A stretch of 64,000 nt of DNA from positions 5,250,223 to 5,314,222 of the forward strand of contig CAKKNE010000004.1 of assembly GCA_918797485.1 (NCBI GenBank), written 5' to 3'. Positions 45,311 to 52,881 of this stretch are shown one piece after another. Under the pieces are notes generated by a model. It was not told the origin of the DNA, did not search any database, and saw only the letters and a list, made by a program, of their open reading frames with translations. Every line of letters begins with the position of its first letter. The stretch's first letter is position 1. This DNA comes from Pelagomonas calceolata. Lineage: Eukaryota; Sar; Pelagophyceae; Pelagomonadales; Pelagomonadaceae. The translations under genes were made by a program, and so were the position numbers.

Positions 45311-46033
45311 ATGTGCAAAGCGTTCTGCCGCGGGCTGTGCTCGATCCTGAGCTCATCAGCTATTCTGGTCTTAGACCTCGTCGACGTAGCCGTAGGCGCG
45401 GCGCTCCTCTTTTCTCCCCTCCTCTGGTCGTCGTACGTCACCGCCGCGCCGGCGACGATCGCCCTCCCGTCGTACGGCGCGTGCCTCGTGATCCTGAGCG
45501 CCGTCTCGCTCTTCGGCGTCGGGTTTCGGTCGAACCGAGGGCTGATTGGGGCCGGGGTGTTGGCTTCTCTGTCCTTTGTCACGGAATTCACTGGCGGCCT
45601 CATCATAGCGTCGGACCCGGACTTCGCGGCAAAGCTGGGCCTCGAGATCCCTACGGGCTGGGCGCTCCTCGTGGTCGTGGCCTCCTTGCGCCACGCGGTC
45701 CGCGGGGCCTCGAACGGCGCGCTTGGCCGCGCGCGCGACGCCTTCGACGCGTTGCGCGCGAGAAGGCGAGCCGAAGAACAGGCGGCGCCGTCGCAGCTGA
45801 GCGAGCGGCTCCTCGAGCGTCGCGCCGACCGCGCCGCCATGCGCGCGGAGCTGACGGCCAAATACTTCTCCGAGGAGAGTCCGAAGCCCGAGCCGCGGAC
45901 GTGGTGGTCCCTCCGGAAAAGCGAGCCCGAGGAGGAGGCCGCCGCCGAATTGCCGAGCTTCATTCTGCGGTCGAAGAACTACGCGGCGCCTCGGAGCTTT
46001 GACGACGACGAGGAAAACGGTTTTGCCATCTAG
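45311..46033 (+). CDS. Four-pass membrane protein with long charged cytosolic tail
   Basis: 240 residues from an ATG at 45311 (MCKAFCRGLCS; the frame is open upstream without an ATG). Four hydrophobic segments are visible: AILVLDLVDVAVGAALLFSPLLW, SYGACLVILSAVSLFGVGF, LIGAGVLASLSFVTEFTGGLII and GWALLVVVASLRHAV. The remaining 100 residues are charged and helical (FDALRARRRAEEQAAPSQLSERLLERRADRAAMRAELTAKYF). The Cys-rich start suits palmitoylation. The layout resembles tetraspanins, but the CCG motif and a large second loop are absent, so I leave it unnamed. A perfect palindrome starts at its stop codon. Confidence 0.65.
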   Translation: MCKAFCRGLCSILSSSAILVLDLVDVAVGAALLFSPLLWSSYVTAAPATIALPSYGACLVILSAVSLFGVGFRSNRGLIGAGVLASLSFVTEFTGGLIIASDPDFAAKLGLEIPTGWALLVVVASLRHAVRGASNGALGRARDAFDALRARRRAEEQAAPSQLSERLLERRADRAAMRAELTAKYFSEESPKPEPRTWWSLRKSEPEEEAAAELPSFILRSKNYAAPRSFDDDEENGFAI

Positions 46034-46062
46034 TAACATATCCCGTCGACGGGATATGTTAC
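46033..46062. repeat. 30-bp perfect palindrome directly after a stop codon
   Basis: The half-site GTAACATATCCCGTC is followed immediately by its exact reverse complement. A related arm, GTCGACGGGATGCGTTAC, sits at 46112-46129 next to the convergent gene's stop. In RNA it would form a strong hairpin in the 3' UTR, a possible 3'-end or stability signal for both convergent transcripts. Confidence 0.9.
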
Positions 46063-46122
46063 ACGGCGCGCCGGTGCAATCGACCTCCGGGCTGAGTGCC
46101 CGCCATCCGTCGACGGGATGCG

Positions 46123-48150
46123 TTACAAAACCGCGCCAGTTTGTCGCGCGCGCGTGGGAAATAGCGCCAGCGTCAGGTCCGTCTGCACGGGGAAGTGGTC
46201 CGACGGCGCGTGGCGCATCACCGCCGCCAGCTCCTCGCCCGCGTCCTCGTCGATGTCCGCGTAGTCGAAGCCGTCGGTGACGAGCCGCGCGGCGTCGCAC
46301 CGGACCGATTCGGACTCGCCGAAGCACATGGCGCCGTCGATGATGCGGCCCTTGTTCACGAACTGGCCGTCGTAAAAGCGCGCAAGGCCGTGGTAGCCGT
46401 GGTACGAGCCCCAGCCCCAGCCCCGGTGGTCGAAGCCCGCGTCCCGCGCCTCGGCGCGCGGGTCGTACTTGCGCGTCTTCTCGCCGCTGTTGTTCTCGTG
46501 GACCCAATACGCCTCCGGGTAATTCTCGTTGCCAGCCGCCCGCCGCGGCCAGAGCACGCGGCAGAGGCTCCGCGCGTAGTCGCTGTCGGCGCGGCTCGCC
46601 GCCGTCAGGTCGTCGTTAAAGTCGCCCGCGAGGATCGCGGCGACGCGGCCCGGCGCGCGCCCGTTGGCCCGCAGCCACCGGCGCGCGTCCGCGCGCATGA
46701 CCCGGTCCCCGTTCCGCACGTGGCACGCCGCGATCTTGACGGCCGCGGGCGGCGCCCCGGCGCGGCCGCCGCGCGCGCGCACGCGCAGCTCGGCCCACGG
46801 GAACGTGCGGCCCGCCGTCTCCCTGGTCAAATCCTCGGCACTGACGACTTTCTTGCCGGCCGCGTCGGGGTCCGGCGCGACGAACGTGCCGTCGGCGGCT
46901 TGGAAGCCATTGAGGCTGCGCTCCCGCGCCCGGTTCCGCTCGTCCGCGCACACTTGCGGGTCGCCGCTGATCACGTCGCGGCCCACGTCGACGACCTCGA
47001 CGGCGCCGCGCGACACGAGCAGCGCCTCGCACCGCTCCCTCTTCGTCTCGTCGAGCCAGTCGAGGGCGGCCCACTCGAGCTCGTCGTCCAGCTTCTGGCT
47101 CAGCAGCCGGTGCGTCCTCAAGCCCCCCGCGCCGGGCCTGCGTCGTGCGCGAAAAGTGTGAGTACTCGGTGGTTCGGACGACACCAGGACACCGCGTCCG
47201 CGCGGCCCGAGGTCGAACTCCTGGAACGCGACGACGAGGCCGGCGCCGCGCGCCTTCGCGCGCGCCCACGCGGCGTTCACCGTCGCCGCGACGGCGAGCA
47301 CGTCGCGCTGGAAGCTCCGGAACCGCTGCTCCGACCCGAGGTTCCAGCTCAGGAGCGTCAGGCGCGCCTTTGTGGGCGTCCCGTGCGGCCGGTTCGCCGC
47401 CGGCGCCGGGCGGATCGCCAGCTTGGAGCCGTCCTGGCTGTACGTGCCCTCCTCCGCGTCGATGACGTGCGTCCGCAGCGGCGTCGCGACGCTCTGCTTC
47501 TGCCGCTTCGGCGACCGCGACCTCGCGCGCGCGGCGGGCGGCGAGCGGTCGCGGCGGCGCGCCGGCGGCTCGGCGGGCGGCGAGCGGTCGCGCGCGGGCG
47601 GCGGCGACCGCGACCGCGACGACGCGTCGTCGTAGCGGAGGCGCCGCGCGCGCGGCGAGGGCGGCGAGGCGCGCCGCGGCGCCGGCGCCGGCGGCGCGAA
47701 GGCGCCCTCGGACGCGGCGTCCCGCGACGACGGCGTCGGGTCGGCGGCCGGCGAGTCGTCGCCGGTCAGGTCCACGAGCGCGGGCGGCGCCGGCGCCGCA
47801 GCAGACACCTGGCGGATGAAGAACGCCACGTCGTCGTCGAACTTGCCTGGCCTCAGCAGCGAGAACTGGTCGCCGTCGTGCAGTGGACCAAACTCTGGTT
47901 CAACGCCGGTCGCCGGATCCATCGCGATGCGCCCCCTCTCGCCGTGCTTGTAGACGCCGTTCGGCGAGAGCACGCGCAACATGATGCCGTCGCGCGCCTC
48001 GTGCAGCTGCGCGTGGCGTCTCGAGACCTCCTGCTCGTGCCTGACGACGTCGTTCTCCTCAGGCGGCTCCCGGCCAATCGTGAGCCACGCCCCTCGCGGC
48101 GGGATGACGCGCGCTGCGTTTGTGGCGCGGTCGACGAGTTCATATGGCAT
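46123..48150 (-). CDS. FHA domain fused to endonuclease/exonuclease/phosphatase (EEP) domain via RS-rich linker
   Basis: 675 residues from an ATG at 48150; upstream codons in frame lack an ATG. The N-terminus is an FHA phosphothreonine-binding domain (WLTIGREPPEENDVV, EVSRRHAQLHEARDG, LSPNGVYKHGERG). A linker of about 110 residues is rich in SRSRSP, RDRSPP and similar strings. The C-terminal half is an EEP-family domain: LLSWNLGSEQRF (about 266), AFQEFDLG, ILAGDFNDDLTAA (about 508) and APSDHFPV (about 649), which supply the metal-binding Asn/Glu/Asp and catalytic His residues. Members of EEP include APE1-like nucleases, TDP2, deadenylases and phosphoinositide phosphatases. Coupling FHA to EEP suggests recruitment to phosphorylated DNA-repair or RNA-processing proteins; this is inference. 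Confidence 0.8.
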   Translation of the reverse strand: MPYELVDRATNAARVIPPRGAWLTIGREPPEENDVVRHEQEVSRRHAQLHEARDGIMLRVLSPNGVYKHGERGRIAMDPATGVEPEFGPLHDGDQFSLLRPGKFDDDVAFFIRQVSAAAPAPPALVDLTGDDSPAADPTPSSRDAASEGAFAPPAPAPRRASPPSPRARRLRYDDASSRSRSPPPARDRSPPAEPPARRRDRSPPAARARSRSPKRQKQSVATPLRTHVIDAEEGTYSQDGSKLAIRPAPAANRPHGTPTKARLTLLSWNLGSEQRFRSFQRDVLAVAATVNAAWARAKARGAGLVVAFQEFDLGPRGRGVLVSSEPPSTHTFRARRRPGAGGLRTHRLLSQKLDDELEWAALDWLDETKRERCEALLVSRGAVEVVDVGRDVISGDPQVCADERNRARERSLNGFQAADGTFVAPDPDAAGKKVVSAEDLTRETAGRTFPWAELRVRARGGRAGAPPAAVKIAACHVRNGDRVMRADARRWLRANGRAPGRVAAILAGDFNDDLTAASRADSDYARSLCRVLWPRRAAGNENYPEAYWVHENNSGEKTRKYDPRAEARDAGFDHRGWGWGSYHGYHGLARFYDGQFVNKGRIIDGAMCFGESESVRCDAARLVTDGFDYADIDEDAGEELAAVMRHAPSDHFPVQTDLTLALFPTRARQTGAVL

Positions 48151-48579
48151 ATTTTTATGCTGCGCGCGTCCGCGCACGGCTGGACTCAAATGTGCGAGTG
48201 CTGGCGTTGCTAGAGCTCACCGCGAGCGGAGCGCCAGCACACGCAGGCTCGGCAGCGTTCAAATGCGTACTGTGGCTAGCATACACGCCAGTCAAAGTGT
48301 CTGTGCGTTAAGCGCGCGGGCAGAGGGATCGGTCCTCCTTAATCCCGCTTGAGCTAGCGGACTTTAAGTCACTAGAAGCAAAGCAAGCTCCTAAAAACGT
48401 CATTGGGTGCGGTGATTCGCAGCGTGGATCGTTTACAGAGTCGGCATTCGTCACCGCACTGCATCAAATCTGCACGCGCGCCGACCGCGGAACGGTTGAG
48501 AAGCCTCGAAGCAAGGGAGAGCAATCCGCAACGAGTGGGCAAAGAGGGTTTTGATGGTCATTTGTCGTCGCAGGCATAT
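48151..48579. other. Divergent intergenic region, 429 bp
   Basis: Between FHA-EEP and glyoxalase I. It contains dyad copy 8, almost central (about 203 bp from each ATG). No coding support. Confidence 0.5.
48353..48375 (-). promoter_or_regulatory. CTAG dyad element, copy 8
   Basis: The plus strand reads GCTAGCGGAC followed by TTTAAGTCACTAG. It sits midway between two divergent start codons. Confidence 0.55.
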
Positions 48580-49302
48580 ATGCAGCGCTCCCTCGCCCTC
48601 ACGGCTGTGGTGTGTGCGCGAACAGCCCGCGCGCTCCTGCAGCGCCCGGCGCCGCTCCGACATAGTGTGAAGATGGCATCGACGACGACGCTCTACGACC
48701 CGACGCCGTTCTACGCGGCGGCCCAGCCGCCGGAGACGAAGGACTTTTGCATGCAGCAGACGATGGTTCGGGTGAAGGACCCCGCGACGTCGCTCAAGTT
48801 TTACATCGAGACGCTCGGCTTCCAGCTGGTCATGTTCCGCGACTTCCCGCAGTGGGGCTTCTCGGTCTACTTCGTGGCGCACGGCCTGACGGGGCCGGTC
48901 CCCGCGGACGAGGACGCGCGCTGGGATTTCTGCATGCGGACGCCGGGCTGCATCGAACTGACCTGGAACCACGGCTCGGAGAAGAGCGACGGCGCGGTCT
49001 ACAACACGGGCAACGCCGACGCGACGGGCACGAAGGACGGCGAGGCCGTGAAGGGCGGGTTCGGCCACTTGGGCATCACGGTGCCGGACGTCTACGAGGC
49101 CTGCGAGCGGTTCAAGAAGCTAGGCTGCACGTTCACGAAGACGCCGAACAGCGGAGGCATGAAAGGCCTTGCGTTCGTGAAGGACCCGGACGGCTACTTG
49201 ATCGAGGTCCTGCCGCAGGGGCCCATGATCACGAAGCCCCTGGACTGCGACGGCGTCGCGGCCGAGGGCGGCGACGGGTACAAGGACAACTCCAAGGCGT
49301 GA
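48580..49302 (+). CDS. GLO1: Lactoylglutathione lyase (glyoxalase I)
   Basis: 240 residues from an ATG at 48580. The first 31 residues (QRSLALTAVVCARTARALLQRPAPLRHSVK) look like an organelle-targeting leader; a cytosolic form could start at the ATG at 48673 (MASTTTLYDP). The body is the single-chain eukaryotic glyoxalase I: FCMQQTMVRVKDPATSLKFYIETLGF, CIELTWNHGSEKSDGAVYNTGNAD, GGFGHLGITVPDVYEACERF and GLAFVKDPDGYLIEVLPQG. These include the metal-binding Gln, Glu, His and Glu positions. It converts the methylglyoxal-glutathione hemithioacetal to lactoylglutathione. Confidence 0.95.
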   Translation: MQRSLALTAVVCARTARALLQRPAPLRHSVKMASTTTLYDPTPFYAAAQPPETKDFCMQQTMVRVKDPATSLKFYIETLGFQLVMFRDFPQWGFSVYFVAHGLTGPVPADEDARWDFCMRTPGCIELTWNHGSEKSDGAVYNTGNADATGTKDGEAVKGGFGHLGITVPDVYEACERFKKLGCTFTKTPNSGGMKGLAFVKDPDGYLIEVLPQGPMITKPLDCDGVAAEGGDGYKDNSKA

Positions 49303-49364
49303 GCGGACTAAGACTTCTTGGAAATTCCACGCGCGGGCGCCGGGACGACGTCAACATAATAAAT

Positions 49365-52300
49365 TTAACCCGCCCGCGCCCCGCGCTCCGCCACGAGTAT
49401 TGCCGCGCGCTCGTCGAGAAACTCCTTTTGCGCCTCGACGCGCCGCGTCGCCGCCTCGTAGACCGCGAGGTCGCAGGCGTTGCATTTTTCGATGGCGGCG
49501 CTCAACTCGGGCCGCAGGGTCTGGCGCGTCTCGGCGTCGGAGAAGCCCACGTTGCGGCGGACGTCGTCGTCGAACGAGAGCCACGGGAACCAGTGGTCGA
49601 TGGCGCGCCGGGCCCCGGCCCAGTCCTCCTGGATTCCCACGACACATTTTCCCAGGCGCTCGACTGCCAGGCCGGCGTCCAACGAGGATGCCGCCCTCGA
49701 TGTCACGTCGGCGGGCAGCGCGTCGACGGCCGCGGGCGTCCGCCCCCTATTGATCGCCAGCCCGAGCAGGTTCTTGCAGACCTGGTCGCAAAAGCCCTCG
49801 TCGCGCCACATGGAAAAGGCCGAGCCCTTAAAGGCCCCGAGCAGCCACTCAAAGTCTGACACACTCCAGTCGTTCAGCCGCCGGCCGCCGAGGTGGTCGT
49901 CGCGCTGGTAGACGCGCTCGTAGAAGAGCGAGATGGCCCGGTCAATAGGGTGCCGCACCAAACTCAAACACGGCGGCGGGTCATGTTTGGACGAGGGCAG
50001 CGCGTCCCAGACGCCCCAGTTGAAGTGGCCCGCGGTGGCCGCGAGTGCCGGGGGCGCGCCGCCCGACGCCGCCGTCGCGTTGGACAAATCAAACGCGTAG
50101 CACCGCTCGTCCTCGCGGTAGACTCCGCCGCCGTCGTAGCAGGGCACGAAGAAGCCGACGCCGCGCTTCTTCGCCGCCTGGACCAAATAGCGCCGGAGCG
50201 AGCTCCCGGCGCACTTTTCGTGGTGCAGGAACACAAAGGGCCGCTCCGGCGTCGGCGCCCGCTGCACGAGCGGCAGGCCCGCCGCGATCGCCGCCGCAGC
50301 GCCGCGGACCTCGCGCAACGCCGCGAGCGCGACGTCGGCGCACGCGCCGCGCGGTAATTTGTGATTCCGGCAAAACGCCGCGACGCGGGCCTGGACCGCC
50401 GTCGGGTGCCGCGGGAGCAACACGAGCGGCAGACTCTCGTCGTCGAGCACGACCTCGAGCTCCACGACGTCGGAAGCGCGGAACCGCCGCCAGTCGGGCA
50501 CCGAGAACAACTTGGAGCGGGGCTTTGAGCTGGGCAGCGGCCCGTCGACGAGGTGCGTGATCGTCGACGCGCCGAGACCGTCGTAGGGCCCGTCGACGTC
50601 CAATCCGAAGAACGTCTCGCTCCCCGGCAGGTCGCCCGCGTCGACGTCGCGGAGCCAGAACCGGAACACGACGCGGTCCCCCCACACGACGCCCGCGTCC
50701 ACCGTCGAGAACTCGTTGAAGAGGTTCGCGGAAAAGCACGCCACGTCCGTGTTCGGGTCCGCGGCCGCCGCCGGCGTGAGGCAGAGCTCGACGCGCCCCG
50801 CGTCGACCCGCGCCAGGAACTCGCGCTCCCGGGCGTCGGGCGGCGCGCCGTCGTCGCTCAGGACGACCTCCACGACGAAGCGCACGCGCGCGAGCGCGTC
50901 GGCCTCGACGTCGCCGACGCCGGCGCCGCCGTGGTCGGCCACCACGACCTCCACGGTGCCGGCCTCGACGCGCGCGTCCGTGACGTGGACGCGCGGCGTC
51001 ACCAGGTCTTCCGGGTGTAATGGCGGCGGCGGCGGCGCGCGGAACGTCGCAGACGTGACGTCGTCGGCGAGCGCCGCCCGAAGCCCCGCCTCGAACGTCG
51101 CAACGGGGACGGCAAAATCCGCGTCCTTGGCGTGCCAGGGCCCCTGCCGCGCCGCGCGCCGCGCCCACCGCACGCGCCGGCCCGCGTCGTCGCCCGCGGC
51201 GCAGACGCGCACGACCGCGTGGCCGAGCAGGTAGGCTTGGCGCTCAAAGTGCCAGCTCTCGTCGCACCACTTGGGCATCGGCAGCATGAGGACCACGGCG
51301 GCGTCCGGCAGGAACAGCACGTTGTGCAACGCCGACCCGTACTGCGCGACCAGCAGCGCGCAGTCCCCGAAGAGCTCGAGCTGCTCGCTGAACCCGATAT
51401 CTTCCAGCGCGACCGCTCGGAAGCGCAGCCCCGCCGCCGTCGCCGCTAGCGCCGTCGCGTCCTTCAGCGCGTCGCCGTTCAGCAGCTCGCGCTGGCCCTT
51501 GCGCTCGACGAAGACGACCGTTTTGGGTGGGCGCGTCACGTCGTGCCGCAGGCCGTCGCGGAGGAATTGCCGAAATCGTCGGTACCGCCGGACCTCGCTC
51601 GCGTCCGGCGCCGCGGCCGTGCGGTTGGCCTCGCGCGCGTCGTGGCCGCGCGCGTAGTACGCGTCCGTGATGTCGAGCTCCACGGCCGCGCTCGGCAGGC
51701 AGAGGCGGCCCGGCAGGCCGTCGAGGGCGTCCTTCGTGTGGATCGGGTGGCGCGTGAACAGCCGCAGCAGCGCGAAGGGCGTGTCCCCGTAGATCGCGTC
51801 CATGAGCCGCCGGTGGAGCGACCGGCGCTCGACGTGGACCTGGATGCTGATGCGCGTCCGCGCGGGGTCCACGGCGCCGCCGCCGCTCCGCTCCGCGTCG
51901 TAAAACAGCGGCTCGAGCACGTCCACGAGGAGGTGGCCGACCTGCGTCGTCAGCAGGTTGAGCACGTAGAGCCGCTCCGCGAACGCGACGTGGCACTTTG
52001 CCGCCGCGTAGGGCTCGTCGACGACGACGCCCCGGCTGGCGTCGCCGCCGTCGTGGAAGAAGAGGCCCCACTTGCTCGCGCCCAGCAGCCGGTCCCGCGG
52101 CGGCTCCGGCCCGCGCGCCGTGGCCGTCGCGCCGCGGAACAGCGCGCCGCTGGGATCGTGGAGAAGGAACGTGCCACCTTCGTAGCTCGCCCAGCGCAGG
52201 TCCGCCCACGTCTGCGCGTGCGGCACGGTGTCGCGGCTGCCCACCGCCACCGCGGTCGTCGACGGCGCCGCGGCGTCGCAGCCGTGGCGCGGCGTCGACG

Positions 52301-52469
52301 AGCCGAGCAGCCGCCGCTGCATGGCCGCCTCGCAGGCCCACAGGTCGCGCGGCGCCGCGGTGGCGCACCAGTCCTCTCCCTCGGTGCCTGTATCGTCGGG
52401 CGGCGGGCCGCATTGGAGCTGGGCTGCCGCGAGCGCAGCGATGCTGGACAGCACGAGACGGTGCCGCAT
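49365..52469 (-). CDS. Secreted-pathway GT61 glycosyltransferase fused to a sulfotransferase
   Basis: 1034 residues from an ATG at 52469, with a signal peptide (LVLSSIAALAAAQL). The first half is a GT61/DUF563-type glycosyltransferase: TQVGHLLVDVLEPLFYDAE, KTVVFVERKGQRELLNGDAL, IGFSEQLELFGDCALLVAQYGSALHNVLFLPDAAVVLMLP. The GxxLHN core is at about 380. A beta-rich spacer (about 480-720) follows. The last 300 residues form a PAPS-dependent sulfotransferase with the 5'-phosphosulfate loop FLHHEKCAGSSLRRYL (about 742-757) and the 3'-phosphate segment SLVRHPIDRAISLFY (about 834-848), like Golgi carbohydrate 2-O sulfotransferases. I infer one Golgi protein that adds a sugar and sulfates it or a nearby residue, for a sulfated polysaccharide or glycoprotein coat. 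Confidence 0.87.
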   Translation of the reverse strand: MRHRLVLSSIAALAAAQLQCGPPPDDTGTEGEDWCATAAPRDLWACEAAMQRRLLGSSTPRHGCDAAAPSTTAVAVGSRDTVPHAQTWADLRWASYEGGTFLLHDPSGALFRGATATARGPEPPRDRLLGASKWGLFFHDGGDASRGVVVDEPYAAAKCHVAFAERLYVLNLLTTQVGHLLVDVLEPLFYDAERSGGGAVDPARTRISIQVHVERRSLHRRLMDAIYGDTPFALLRLFTRHPIHTKDALDGLPGRLCLPSAAVELDITDAYYARGHDAREANRTAAAPDASEVRRYRRFRQFLRDGLRHDVTRPPKTVVFVERKGQRELLNGDALKDATALAATAAGLRFRAVALEDIGFSEQLELFGDCALLVAQYGSALHNVLFLPDAAVVLMLPMPKWCDESWHFERQAYLLGHAVVRVCAAGDDAGRRVRWARRAARQGPWHAKDADFAVPVATFEAGLRAALADDVTSATFRAPPPPPLHPEDLVTPRVHVTDARVEAGTVEVVVADHGGAGVGDVEADALARVRFVVEVVLSDDGAPPDAREREFLARVDAGRVELCLTPAAAADPNTDVACFSANLFNEFSTVDAGVVWGDRVVFRFWLRDVDAGDLPGSETFFGLDVDGPYDGLGASTITHLVDGPLPSSKPRSKLFSVPDWRRFRASDVVELEVVLDDESLPLVLLPRHPTAVQARVAAFCRNHKLPRGACADVALAALREVRGAAAAIAAGLPLVQRAPTPERPFVFLHHEKCAGSSLRRYLVQAAKKRGVGFFVPCYDGGGVYREDERCYAFDLSNATAASGGAPPALAATAGHFNWGVWDALPSSKHDPPPCLSLVRHPIDRAISLFYERVYQRDDHLGGRRLNDWSVSDFEWLLGAFKGSAFSMWRDEGFCDQVCKNLLGLAINRGRTPAAVDALPADVTSRAASSLDAGLAVERLGKCVVGIQEDWAGARRAIDHWFPWLSFDDDVRRNVGFSDAETRQTLRPELSAAIEKCNACDLAVYEAATRRVEAQKEFLDERAAILVAERGARAG

Positions 52470-52881
52470 CGCTGCTATCCCATCGCTGCGCTATCACTGG
52501 CTCTCACTTTGCAGGCTGCCCATTGCATCGTGCCGCGGCGCCGGCGAGCCGCTTTTGTTGGCAACGAACGCAAGAGCCATCGTTTACTGTCTCCAGGTGT
52601 GAGGTGGAAAATGAGGACTGCTTGGTAACCAAAACACCGGCCCTCGATCGAGACCAGCTCCAGAGACTGTCCGTCCGTCCGCTCTCGCGCCGCGCGCACC
52701 GCGAAGCAGCGAGATAGCTCGCCGAGGAGCGCTGCGCGAGAGTACTGCTCGCTCGTGGAGAGAGCCTGTGCGCTGCGGCTCGGTGTACCGCACGGCTAAT
52801 AGCGCGGAACAGCGGCAAACGTGCCCGGACGGCCTTTTTACAGTGCCGCGGCCTTTTACAGTGCGCGCGGCCCTGCGCGAG
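52470..52881. other. Divergent intergenic region, 412 bp
   Basis: Between the GT61-sulfotransferase gene and a PDZ-like gene. Two near-identical 13-bp strings (GTGCCGCGGCCTTTTACAGTG type) lie at about 52843-52863. No dyad element seen. Confidence 0.45.

Noticed and set aside
47133-47160. GT...CAG segment inside the FHA-EEP gene as an intron
   Set aside because: It would be 28 nt, below any plausible intron length, and the frame is open through it.
46195-48213. 672-codon plus-strand frame over the FHA-EEP gene
   Set aside because: Arg/Ala/Val-rich shadow; the minus strand has complete FHA and EEP motifs.
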